From: Gammaproteobacteria bacterium
GTDB lineage: Bacteria; Pseudomonadota; Gammaproteobacteria; Chromatiales; Chromatiaceae
Assembly (NCBI GenBank): GCA_024510845.1
Contig: JANEMA010000016.1
Location: forward strand, 1-35,275
Direction: 5' to 3'
Length of the DNA: 35,275 nt
Part shown: positions 1 through 7,153 of the stretch, one piece after another
Numbering within the stretch: position 1 is the first letter of the stretch
Layout: each line of letters opens with the position of its first letter
The notes under the pieces: generated by a model
The model's input: the letters and a program-made list of their open reading frames with translations, nothing else
What the model was told of the DNA's origin: nothing
Database searches by the model: none
Position numbers and translations under genes: made by a program

Positions 1-213
1 ACTACAAAGAACTCGAAGGCAGCCAGACCCAACAACCGCAGCACCATCCTATAGCGACCTACCACTGTGATCCATTCCAGAAATCTGCGTGCTCTTTGTA
101 GTTTACCCCTGCCACGGCGCCTCTTGATCCCCCAGGCAATACCATATTCCGCCTTGCCGTTGCGTGCCACTACCCGGCCGCTCTCGCCGTACAGTGCCCC
201 GGGCCCCGCAGCC
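1..213 (-). CDS. Unidentified ORF running off the left edge (partial)
   Basis: An open frame starts at an ATG at 213 and stays open to position 1, so it is cut by the window edge (about 71 codons visible). A GGGGAG stretch lies just upstream of the ATG, rather close for a ribosome binding site. The visible product is strongly basic in the middle (residues about 29-45 are rich in Arg and Lys) and becomes hydrophobic at the end. I do not recognise a family. The reading frame is also open upstream of the ATG, so the start is uncertain. A perfect 10-base inverted repeat (ACTACAAAGA, 1-10 and 93-102) lies inside it. It could be a real gene 3' of the ilvE unit or part of a decayed gene; confidence is low. 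Confidence 0.3.
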
Positions 214-363
214 ATTGCTCCCCTGCCGACGGTTCGCCGATGATCACGTTCTTCCCCGTCTACAGACGCAGGTGCGCCCCGAGAAAGACATCGATCACAT
301 ACAGATCCGGGGCCTCGAGCACCGACCGCGGAACCTGTCGCAGAGCAGCAGCCACCAGCCAAG

Positions 364-600
364 TCACCCGGGTGGGATTGTGGCCAGCACTTGCCACAAT
401 CGTGCCACGATCACCAGCAACACGAGGATGACGGTGGTCCACTGCAAGATCGGCCAGGCGCGACGTCGCGGCTCGGTACGGTGCGCATGCAACAGCCACC
501 AGAAGAGCACCAGCAGCAGGAAGGACAACCAGTGGCACGGCGCGGCCAGCCGGCACCACGGGCGATCGAGTGCTCGTATCGGATCGGTGGAAACAGCCAA
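364..600 (-). CDS. Hypothetical small membrane protein
   Basis: A 78-residue frame with a TTG start lies just after the zinc-finger gene on the same strand. Two hydrophobic stretches, at about residues 22-41 and 52-75, are separated by a short Arg-rich loop, which predicts a two-span inner-membrane hairpin. No family is recognised. A GGGG stretch precedes the TTG, but no ATG is available in this frame, so the start is weak. A second frame at 260-559 continues with a protein-like stretch, so this could instead be a frameshifted remnant of a longer membrane protein. The membrane-like composition is the only positive evidence. Confidence 0.35.
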   Translation of the reverse strand: MAVSTDPIRALDRPWCRLAAPCHWLSFLLLVLFWWLLHAHRTEPRRRAWPILQWTTVILVLLVIVARLWQVLATIPPG

Positions 601-631
601 GGCCCCGTGCCGGCGACGACCGAGCCGGGAT

Positions 632-820
632 TCAATCGACCAGCTGGTAACGCGCCCCGCAATAAGGACAAACGACCTCGCCGGTCTTCTCGATGGACAG
701 GAACACCCGTGGGTGCATGCTCCACAGCTCCTCGCCGGGGCGCGGGCAACTCAGCGGCAACTCGCCGCGTTTCACCGGTATGATGCCCTGCACTTTTTCC
801 TTCTTCGCCGTCTGGGTCAT
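632..820 (-). CDS. Zinc-finger domain-containing protein (CHCC type)
   Basis: This is a 62-residue protein. The first ~20 residues are polar and Lys-rich. The rest carries a CP...H...CPYCG pattern that matches the short CHCC zinc-finger proteins related to mitochondrial NDUFS6. The three Cys and one His (roughly residues 25, 36, 52 and 55) should bind one zinc ion. GAGG sits six bases before the ATG. The gene starts 10 bases after the ilvE stop on the same strand, so the two are almost certainly co-transcribed. This pairing of ilvE with a small zinc-finger gene is common in gammaproteobacteria. The cellular role of the family is not established. Confidence 0.85.
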   Translation of the reverse strand: MTQTAKKEKVQGIIPVKRGELPLSCPRPGEELWSMHPRVFLSIEKTGEVVCPYCGARYQLVD

Positions 821-830
821 GGGTCGCCTC

Positions 831-1754
831 TCAGGCCAGGGTAAGCCAGTGCATGTGTTCAGTACTGCGGCCATGCACCACGTCGAAATACTTGCTCTGT
901 AACTGCTCGGTGATCGGCCCGCGACCACCATTGCCGATGGGCCGGCCATCGACCTCGCGGATCGGCGTGACCTCGGCCGCGGTGCCGGTGAAGAAGGCCT
1001 CGTCGGCAATGTACACCTCGTCGCGGGTGACACGTTTTTCGACCACCTGATAGCCGACCTCCTGCGCCAGCTGGATCACGGTACGGCGAGTGATGCCGTC
1101 GAGCGAAGAGGTGAGATCGGGCGTGTAGATGACGCCGTCGCGCACGATGAAGACGTTCTCGCCCGAGCCCTCCATGACGAAGCCCTCGGTGTCCAGCAGC
1201 AGGGCCTCATCGTAGCCGCAGTTCAGTGCCTCCTGCAGGGCCAGCATGGAGTTCATGTAGTTGCCGTTGGCCTTGGCCCGGCACATGGTGACATTCACAT
1301 GATGCCGGCTGAATGAGGAAACACGCACACGAATGCCATTCTTCATGTTGTCCTCACCCAGATAGGCGCCCCACTCCCAGGCCGCGATCATGCAGTGGAC
1401 CCGCAGGTTGTCCGCGCGCAACCCCATGCCCTCGGCACCATAGAAGCACATGGGACGGAAATAGGCAGAGTCCAGTCCGTTCTCGCGCACCACCAGCTTG
1501 TGCGCCTCGTTGATGGTCTCCGCGTCGAAGGGCATGGGCATGCTCAGGATGCGTGCCGAGTCGAACAGGCGGCGAGTGTGTGCCTGCAGGCGGAAGATGG
1601 CCGGCCCCTGCTCGGTGTGATAGGCGCGCACGCCCTCGAACACACCCATCCCGTAATGCAGAGTATGGGTGAGCACATGGGTCCTGGCCTCGCACCACTC
1701 GACAAGTTCGCCGTCGAGCCAGATGACCCCGTCACGGTCTGCCATCGATTGCAT
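831..1754 (-). CDS. ilvE: Branched-chain amino acid aminotransferase
   Basis: This 307-residue class-IV PLP aminotransferase performs the last step of Leu, Ile and Val synthesis (2-oxo acid plus glutamate to branched-chain amino acid plus 2-oxoglutarate) in the cytoplasm. Near the N-terminus, WLDGELVEW followed by LHYGMGVFEGVRAY is the family's characteristic opening. KANGNYMNS, which contains the PLP-binding Lys, lies in the middle, and EGSGENVFIV and TSSLDGITRRTV follow at the usual places. Length agrees with E. coli IlvE (309). I chose the ATG at 1754 because GGAG lies six bases upstream; an ATG three codons later is possible. It is followed at once by the zinc-finger gene and lies 160 bases after glnE on the same strand. 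In that gap I see only a TACAAT -10-like hexamer (1822-1827) without a convincing -35. Confidence 0.95.
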   Translation of the reverse strand: MQSMADRDGVIWLDGELVEWCEARTHVLTHTLHYGMGVFEGVRAYHTEQGPAIFRLQAHTRRLFDSARILSMPMPFDAETINEAHKLVVRENGLDSAYFRPMCFYGAEGMGLRADNLRVHCMIAAWEWGAYLGEDNMKNGIRVRVSSFSRHHVNVTMCRAKANGNYMNSMLALQEALNCGYDEALLLDTEGFVMEGSGENVFIVRDGVIYTPDLTSSLDGITRRTVIQLAQEVGYQVVEKRVTRDEVYIADEAFFTGTAAEVTPIREVDGRPIGNGGRGPITEQLQSKYFDVVHGRSTEHMHWLTLA

Positions 1755-1914
1755 GGTCAACTCCGAAATAATGAACAGCTCGGGAGCGGCCACCACCCCG
1801 GACCGCAAGAAAAACGCAGGCATTGTAACCGGAAACCGGCGGGGATGGGCCCAACCGGGCGATACCGCCAGGGTACCATCGGCCAATTCCCGGGTAGCCG
1901 GCTCACGATGCTGC

Positions 1915-4746
1915 CTATTCCCCGCCGAGTACGGTCTCCCAGGCCTCGCGCACCAAGGCACGCTCTTCCTCCAACTCGGATACCAGCACCCGGGCAGGCA
2001 CTTCCTGCAAGGCGCGACGATGCACGATGGCGCGATACACCCGATAGATGCCGAACAGACGCTCGGCCTGAGTGGCCTCGAGCAGACCGAGCTCGCCCAG
2101 GCGTTCGAGCAGCCGCGCATTGTCGGTCCATTCCGTCAGACAGGGATGGGCATGCGCCCAGCGCAATACCGCATACTGCACCAGAAATTCGATATCTACC
2201 AAGCCACCACGCCCCTGCTTGATGTCGAAGTATTCGGCATCACCGCAATCGAGGCGCGCGGACATCTTCCGGCGCATCTCGCGGACATCGCGCCCCAGTA
2301 CCGCGGGGTCACGCTCTCGACACAGCACCTCGCGACGCACCTGTGCGAAGGCCTCGGCCATCACCGGATCGCCAGCCACCGGGCGGGCGCGCACCAGGGC
2401 CTGATGCTCCCAGGTCCAGGCGTCCTTGCGCTGATAGCGCTCGAAGGCATGCAAGGGGGGGACCAGCAAACCCGAGTCGCCGTTCGGCCTCAGGCGCATG
2501 TCCACCTCGTAGAGGATGCCCGAGGGAGTGCGGGTGGTGAGGATGTGGATGATGCGCTGCCCCAGGCGGGCATAGAACAGGTCGTTGGCGATCTCCCGCG
2601 CACCATCGGTGGTGGCCGAAGGCGAGGCATTGCCATGCACGAACACCAAGTCCAGATCCGAGCCGTAACCCAGCTCGATGCCGCCGAGCTTGCCGTAGCC
2701 CACCACCAGGAAGCCCCGGTCGAGCGGGTCGGGCAGACGGGGCCGCCCATGACGCGCATCCAGGTCGCGCCAGGCAAGTTCGAGGGTCTGCCGCAGTACC
2801 GGCTCGGCAATCTCGGTGAGGTAGTCGCTGACCACCATCAGGGGGATGATGCCGGCAATGTCGGTTACAGCCACACGCAGGCGATTACCCAACGCGAACT
2901 GGCGCAGGCGCTCCATCTCCTGTTCCAGGTCGCCCACCACTGGACGCAGCAGGGCCGCCAGCTCCACGGCCAGCTCATCGGCACGCAGGGGCACGTACAG
3001 GCTGCGCGGATCGAGCAGTTCGTCAAGCAGCAGGGGCAGGCACGCGAGCTGCGAGCCGATCCAGCGGCTCTCGGCGAGCAGGCGCACCAGTTGCGAGAGC
3101 GCCATGGGGTTCTCGATCAGCAGGTCGAGGTAGGCGGTACGTCGCACGATGGCCTCGAGCAGGCGGATCAACCGACGCAGCGCCGCATCGGGCCGGATAC
3201 TGCGCCCAGCAGCAGCGATCGCCAGCGGCATCAGGCGGTCGAGCCTGATCCTGGCCCCAGCCGAAAGCACACGCACCGCACTGCCCTCGCGAAAGGCATC
3301 GAGCGCCACGAGCAGGGTATCGACATCCTCGAAGCCGGCCTCACGCAGCGCTGCAGCGCGTTGCTCAGCCTCCCCTTCACCCAGCCAGGCCCGTGCCAGC
3401 GGGGCCTCCTCGTCGGCCGTCTCGACCTGCGGTGCCTCGAACACCTGCTCGAAATGCGAATGCACCTGCCGGCGATGGGCCTCGAGCACGGCTGCGAAGT
3501 CTTCCCAGCGACGAAAGCCCATGCAGATCGCCAAGCGCTCACGTCCGTCGGGATCATCCGGCAGCACATGGGTCTGCTCATCGCGCCAGGCCTGCAGGCG
3601 GTTCTCGGTGCGCCGGAGGAAGGCATAGGGCGCCAGCAGCCGGCGCACACTCCAGGCCGGCAGCAGGCCGAGGTCACCCAAACGTTCGAGCGCCTGCTGG
3701 ACGGGACGGACCTGCAGGGCCGGCTCACGTCCGCCGCGCACCAGCTGAAAGGCCTGGCCGATGAACTCGATCTCGCGGATGCCACCGAAACCCAGCTTGA
3801 TGTTGTCCTCCAGCCCCTTGTGTGCCAGCTCGCGTTCGATCAGGCGTTTCATGTCGCGGATCGACTCGATCACTCCGAAGTCGATGTAACGGCGATAGAG
3901 AAAGGCATGAATCAGCACCATCAACTCCTCGCAGTCGGCAGGCTCGCCGGTCAGCGGGCGTGCCTTGACCATGGCATAACGCTCCCAGGGGCGTGCCTGG
4001 TCTTGCAGGTACTGCTCGAAGGCATCGAAGTCGATCACCAAGGGCCCGGCCTCGCCGAATGGCCGTAGACGCATGTCCACCCGGAACACGAAGCCTTCCT
4101 CGGTCGGCTCGTTGAGCACACGGATCAGACGCCGCGCCAGGCGGGTGAAAAAGATCTGGTTGTCGAGCGGGCGCCGGCTGTCGGTCTGACCCTGGCGCGG
4201 AAAACAGAAGATCAGGTCGATGTCGGATGACAGGTTCAGCTCGCGCGCACCCAGCTTGCCCATGCCCAGCACCACCAGCTGCTGTGCCCGCCCTTCGGCA
4301 TCACGCGGGGTGCCATCGCGCGCCACCGCCCAGCGGTAGAGGTGATCCAGGCCGAAGCAAACACTCAGTTCAGCCAGTTCGGACAGTTCGGACAAGGTCT
4401 CGTGCAGGGGCGCCAGGTCGGCCAGGTCGCGCCAGACGATGCGCAGCAGCTCGCGCTGGCGAAAGCGGCGCAGCACACGTGCCAGCGCCTCCTCGTCGTT
4501 CACGCCCGCGAGCGCCTGTGTCAGTTCGGAGGCCATCTCGTCGAGCTCGCGCGCCCGCCCCAGCAAGCCCAGTGCCAGCAGTTCCGAGAACTCCTCGGGA
4601 TGGCGCAGCATGCGCCGTGCCGCGAATTCGCTTCCCAGCCAGACGCAGGCACGCTGGCGCTCCAGCGTCTGGTCCAGCGGCCGCATGGGCAAGGCCTGCC
4701 ATTCGCGTTCCCATTGCGTCAGCCGCTGCCGGTTTGCCTCGTGCAT
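1915..4746 (-). CDS. glnE: Bifunctional glutamine synthetase adenylyltransferase/adenylyl-removing enzyme
   Basis: This 943-residue protein adds AMP to, and removes it from, glutamine synthetase in response to PII protein, setting nitrogen assimilation activity. Two nucleotidyltransferase domains are visible. The N-terminal de-adenylylating one has GMGKLGARELNLSSDIDLIF at about residue 160. The C-terminal adenylylating one has GYGKLGGIELGYGSDLDLVF at about residue 682. Each ends in the D-x-D metal pair. Length matches E. coli GlnE (946). The frame extends 30 codons further upstream, but AGGA seven bases before the ATG at 4746 and the family length favour this start. A fossil transposase end lies about 150 bases upstream in the opposite orientation. 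Confidence 0.96.
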   Translation of the reverse strand: MHEANRQRLTQWEREWQALPMRPLDQTLERQRACVWLGSEFAARRMLRHPEEFSELLALGLLGRARELDEMASELTQALAGVNDEEALARVLRRFRQRELLRIVWRDLADLAPLHETLSELSELAELSVCFGLDHLYRWAVARDGTPRDAEGRAQQLVVLGMGKLGARELNLSSDIDLIFCFPRQGQTDSRRPLDNQIFFTRLARRLIRVLNEPTEEGFVFRVDMRLRPFGEAGPLVIDFDAFEQYLQDQARPWERYAMVKARPLTGEPADCEELMVLIHAFLYRRYIDFGVIESIRDMKRLIERELAHKGLEDNIKLGFGGIREIEFIGQAFQLVRGGREPALQVRPVQQALERLGDLGLLPAWSVRRLLAPYAFLRRTENRLQAWRDEQTHVLPDDPDGRERLAICMGFRRWEDFAAVLEAHRRQVHSHFEQVFEAPQVETADEEAPLARAWLGEGEAEQRAAALREAGFEDVDTLLVALDAFREGSAVRVLSAGARIRLDRLMPLAIAAAGRSIRPDAALRRLIRLLEAIVRRTAYLDLLIENPMALSQLVRLLAESRWIGSQLACLPLLLDELLDPRSLYVPLRADELAVELAALLRPVVGDLEQEMERLRQFALGNRLRVAVTDIAGIIPLMVVSDYLTEIAEPVLRQTLELAWRDLDARHGRPRLPDPLDRGFLVVGYGKLGGIELGYGSDLDLVFVHGNASPSATTDGAREIANDLFYARLGQRIIHILTTRTPSGILYEVDMRLRPNGDSGLLVPPLHAFERYQRKDAWTWEHQALVRARPVAGDPVMAEAFAQVRREVLCRERDPAVLGRDVREMRRKMSARLDCGDAEYFDIKQGRGGLVDIEFLVQYAVLRWAHAHPCLTEWTDNARLLERLGELGLLEATQAERLFGIYRVYRAIVHRRALQEVPARVLVSELEEERALVREAWETVLGGE

Positions 4747-4889
4747 ACCCTGGTCCTGAAAGAAATGGCTCAGATCCAGCCGATTCCGGCCATTGAACCC
4801 CAGATGAATATGACAACATCCGCACAAAAGACGCAAGCCAGATTGCGCCTGTCAGAAGCCAATAAACTGTCCGGACTCATACTCATAGC

Positions 4890-5193
4890 ACATGAGTCGG
4901 GCTTCAAGGCCGACGGCATCGTCTTCGGCGGATTCAGGCTTCAGATTCCTGCCGGCCACTGTCAACGCCATCACGTCAACGCCAGGGTATGGCGTGCATC
5001 GTTATCCCGATCGCTCCCTGACATTTTTTCACAGCCCCGGAAGACGGGCCAGTCACCCCTGGAGGCCTGCCAACCTCTCGATATTCCCCGATCAGGCGTC
5101 GGCCAATGTCTCTACTGTCATGCCGGATCGACCTGAACTCGAAGCGGATACTTTCACATGTGCTGAAAAACCAAAAAGTTCTAACTTGTTGCC
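4890..5193 (+). mobile_element. Fossil 3' end of an integrase-type transposase (copy 1)
   Basis: This ~300-base stretch is clearly homologous to 26939-27146 plus 27652-27750 read on the minus strand. The encoded fragments GIVFGGFRLQIPAGHCQRHH and, one frame later, HRYPDRSLTFFHSPGR resemble the C-terminus of DDE/integrase-core transposases (ISNCY or IS481-like; there the usual text is close to LQIPPS...VHEYPDGTLAVFHGP). Frameshifts separate the pieces, so it is dead. The end (about 5140-5193) holds two imperfect tandem ~26-base units typical of an IS terminus, which are also present in copy 2. The family name is inference; the repeat itself is seen directly. Confidence 0.65.
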
Positions 5194-5237
5194 AGCATTG
5201 TGGTGGTGGTTGGGGTACGGCAACGGAGGAAGGTTGA

Positions 5238-5322
5238 ATGTGCGGTATCTGTGGTGAGTGGCGGTTCGACGGCCCGGTACGTGATGCGGCGCTGGAGGCG
5301 ATGTTGCCGACGCTGGCACAGG
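5238..5322 (+). pseudogene. Truncated start of a class-II glutamine amidotransferase (asparagine synthase-like)
   Basis: A perfect-looking GGAGGAAGG ribosome binding site precedes an ATG that encodes MCGICGEWRFDG. This is the N-terminus of Ntn-type glutamine amidotransferases with the nucleophile Cys2. The GE-x-RFDG form is most like N-acetylglutaminylglutamine amidotransferase (AsnO/NAGGN type), a pathway for an osmolyte dipeptide. After about 28 residues (ending near MLPTLAQ) similarity stops: the expected RRGPD segment is absent, and the frame wanders to a stop at 5456. The remainder of the ~590-residue enzyme is missing, so this is a 5' relic. The sub-family assignment is inference. Confidence 0.6.
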
Positions 5323-5407
5323 CCTGGAGCACGAACCCGGCCACCGGGCTCCAGGTTCAAAAGACGCGAACCGGCAGATCCCATATCTCGATGGGCGGTG
5401 TGTACAT
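5320..5407 (-). pseudogene. Truncated start of a cytochrome b561-family protein
   Basis: On the minus strand an ATG at 5407, preceded by AAGG at good spacing, encodes MYTPPIEIWDLPVRVF and then a stop at 5357-5359. The phrase WDLPVRVF, normally followed by HW, is the hallmark N-terminus of bacterial di-haem cytochrome b561/Ni-Fe hydrogenase b-type cytochromes. After the stop the same frame continues TWSPVAGFVLQA, which looks like the first membrane helix. The sequence therefore appears to be a mutated 5' relic whose downstream part was lost where it meets the amidotransferase relic near 5320. Only about 28 codons survive. Confidence 0.5.
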
Positions 5408-5452
5408 GACTTGCCTTCTGCGACTGACGGAGGCGAACATAACCGGGAAAAG

Positions 5453-5477
5453 CTGAAAAGATCACTGGCCTTCTCAG
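5453..5477 (-). terminator. Possible weak terminator after the glycosyltransferase-like gene
   Basis: An 8-pair stem (one G-U) with a 9-base loop overlaps the stop codon of the minus-strand gene ending at 5474, and is followed on that strand by a short, interrupted T-rich stretch. It is not a textbook intrinsic terminator. Confidence 0.3.
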
Positions 5478-7147
5478 CCGATGACCTCCGCCCACAGCGC
5501 CTGCTGAGCCGGGAACTCGCGGACGGCCTTCGTCAGGCGACGTATCCAGTCCTCACGGAAGGCGGGATTTTCCAGTGCGCAAACAGCAGCGGCCTGTGGC
5601 GCGTAATTGCGGCGTACCAAGCGTGCAAAATGACGATAGGGTGCCAACAGGCTGCTCTCCACCCGGTGGTGATCGCCGAGCTGTCGATCGAAGACAGCGA
5701 GCCGTTCCATCACCTGCTCACGTACCCGTCGGTACTCACCCAGCAGGCGTTCACTGACGCCGTCGAACAGGGATGCGACCCGACTCTCCCCTGGCAACTC
5801 TGCGGGATAGCCTACCCCTACCAGCTCAATGATACCAAACAGCATCAGATCACCCACGAACTGTCGCTGATATTCGCCCGACAGCTCGACCAGCATACCC
5901 TCATGACGCACGCCGGGACGGTATTCTGCGCTGCCAGTCCACGGCTCGGCGCGACGATGCAACAGCGGCAGGGCCGCTTGCACGAAACGTTCGCCCAGCT
6001 CCTGCTGCAACAGCCGGCCGAGCGTAGGGCCGGCCATGCGCAGCTTGAGTGCAGCAAACGGGATGCCGTGGCGCAAACCCTTGCGGTTGAACACGTAATT
6101 GCCGGTATAGACGGTACGCGCCGGGGCCAGGCTGGTCTCGACATCGACCGGCGAGAACGGCGTCACACGGGTCGGGTGCTCGCCATCGAAGAAGCGCGAC
6201 AGGCGCTCCCCCAGTGCCTGCAAGGTATCGACATGGGTATGCGTTCCGTCCAGCGGACAGGCGTATTCGAAAGTCTGTGCCGCGGCATCCAGTCCGAACA
6301 GGGCTGCCATATCGTGATAGGCCCCGTGTCCGACTCCGGCCGTCTCACCGTGAAAGCCACAGGCCGCACCGGGGGTCGGCAGGGCGCTCTCGAGAATGCC
6401 GTTGAGATCCCGCAACAAGGTGCCGGCCATCACTGCCGGAGAAACCGGCGGGTCACCAACGACCTTGCCGGTCAGCACCTCGATATCACGGGTACGAAAC
6501 AGGCGGTCGATATGGCGGGCATGATCCAGCAGGTAACGCGGCCTCGCAGCAAACGGATCGACATGGAACACCTGGTCGCTGTCGATGAAATGAAACAACG
6601 GTCGTTCCCAGCCCTGGCGGGCCAGCCACAGCATGGCAATGTTGCGTGTCACCGAGGCACCCTTGTGTCCCATGGCATCGGCGCACTGCCGGCCCAGGAA
6701 CAGCGGCAACGCCGCTTGCAGCGGTTCGACCAATGCCCACTGCGCAACCGTATCCAGGTAATGGGCATCCACCCCTGCAACGGCCATCTCGCGCACCAGC
6801 TCGGCGTGCGCGCACCGGTTGGCCGGATCACGCGAGTCCTCGACCACCACCAACGACAAGCCGCCGGCATGAGTGAACCTCCGCTGATGCTCAGCGAGGC
6901 TCTCGAGACAGTGCCGCAACTGGCGCGGCCGATCGGCGACCGGCACCACCACAACCAAGTGATGAGCGACCGCGTGCTCGCACGCCGCCACCTGGCGACA
7001 ACAGTCCTGGTAGAGCATTTCGAGTTCCGGGGCAGAATCAGCCCGGAGTGTCTGCTCGAAACGTGACAGCAGGGCATTGTGATCCACAGCTTCCGCCGTG
7101 CTCATACCCAGCCGCTGGCGGGCCGTTTCGAGCGCTGTGTCCACCAT
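5474..7147 (-). CDS. Glycosyltransferase-like protein, second gene of a two-gene unit
   Basis: This is a 557-residue soluble protein with no signal peptide or membrane span. The first ~60 residues look helical. LVVVVPVADRPRQLRHCLES (from about residue 64) resembles the first strand and helix of a GT-A (GT2-like) fold, and FHFIDSDQVF near residue 188 supplies a D-x-D metal/nucleotide-sugar motif. YTGNYVFNRKGLRHGIPF and KLRMAGPTLGRLLQ in the C-terminal half fit an acceptor-binding region. The donor and acceptor are unknown. Its ATG lies six bases after the stop of the ThDP-enzyme gene, so the two are translationally coupled. An internal ATG at 7105 with GGGT before it is an alternative start. 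The call is made from motifs, not from a close match. Confidence 0.6.
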   Translation of the reverse strand: MVDTALETARQRLGMSTAEAVDHNALLSRFEQTLRADSAPELEMLYQDCCRQVAACEHAVAHHLVVVVPVADRPRQLRHCLESLAEHQRRFTHAGGLSLVVVEDSRDPANRCAHAELVREMAVAGVDAHYLDTVAQWALVEPLQAALPLFLGRQCADAMGHKGASVTRNIAMLWLARQGWERPLFHFIDSDQVFHVDPFAARPRYLLDHARHIDRLFRTRDIEVLTGKVVGDPPVSPAVMAGTLLRDLNGILESALPTPGAACGFHGETAGVGHGAYHDMAALFGLDAAAQTFEYACPLDGTHTHVDTLQALGERLSRFFDGEHPTRVTPFSPVDVETSLAPARTVYTGNYVFNRKGLRHGIPFAALKLRMAGPTLGRLLQQELGERFVQAALPLLHRRAEPWTGSAEYRPGVRHEGMLVELSGEYQRQFVGDLMLFGIIELVGVGYPAELPGESRVASLFDGVSERLLGEYRRVREQVMERLAVFDRQLGDHHRVESSLLAPYRHFARLVRRNYAPQAAAVCALENPAFREDWIRRLTKAVREFPAQQALWAEVIG

Positions 7148-7153
7148 GCCGTC

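Noticed and set aside
1669-4068. A 799-codon plus-strand open frame
   Set aside because: It lies antisense to glnE, shows no domain text, and its composition is that of a shadow of a GC-rich gene.
5411-7066. A 551-codon plus-strand open frame
   Set aside because: It is antisense to the glycosyltransferase-like gene, and its first codons overlap the cytochrome b relic.
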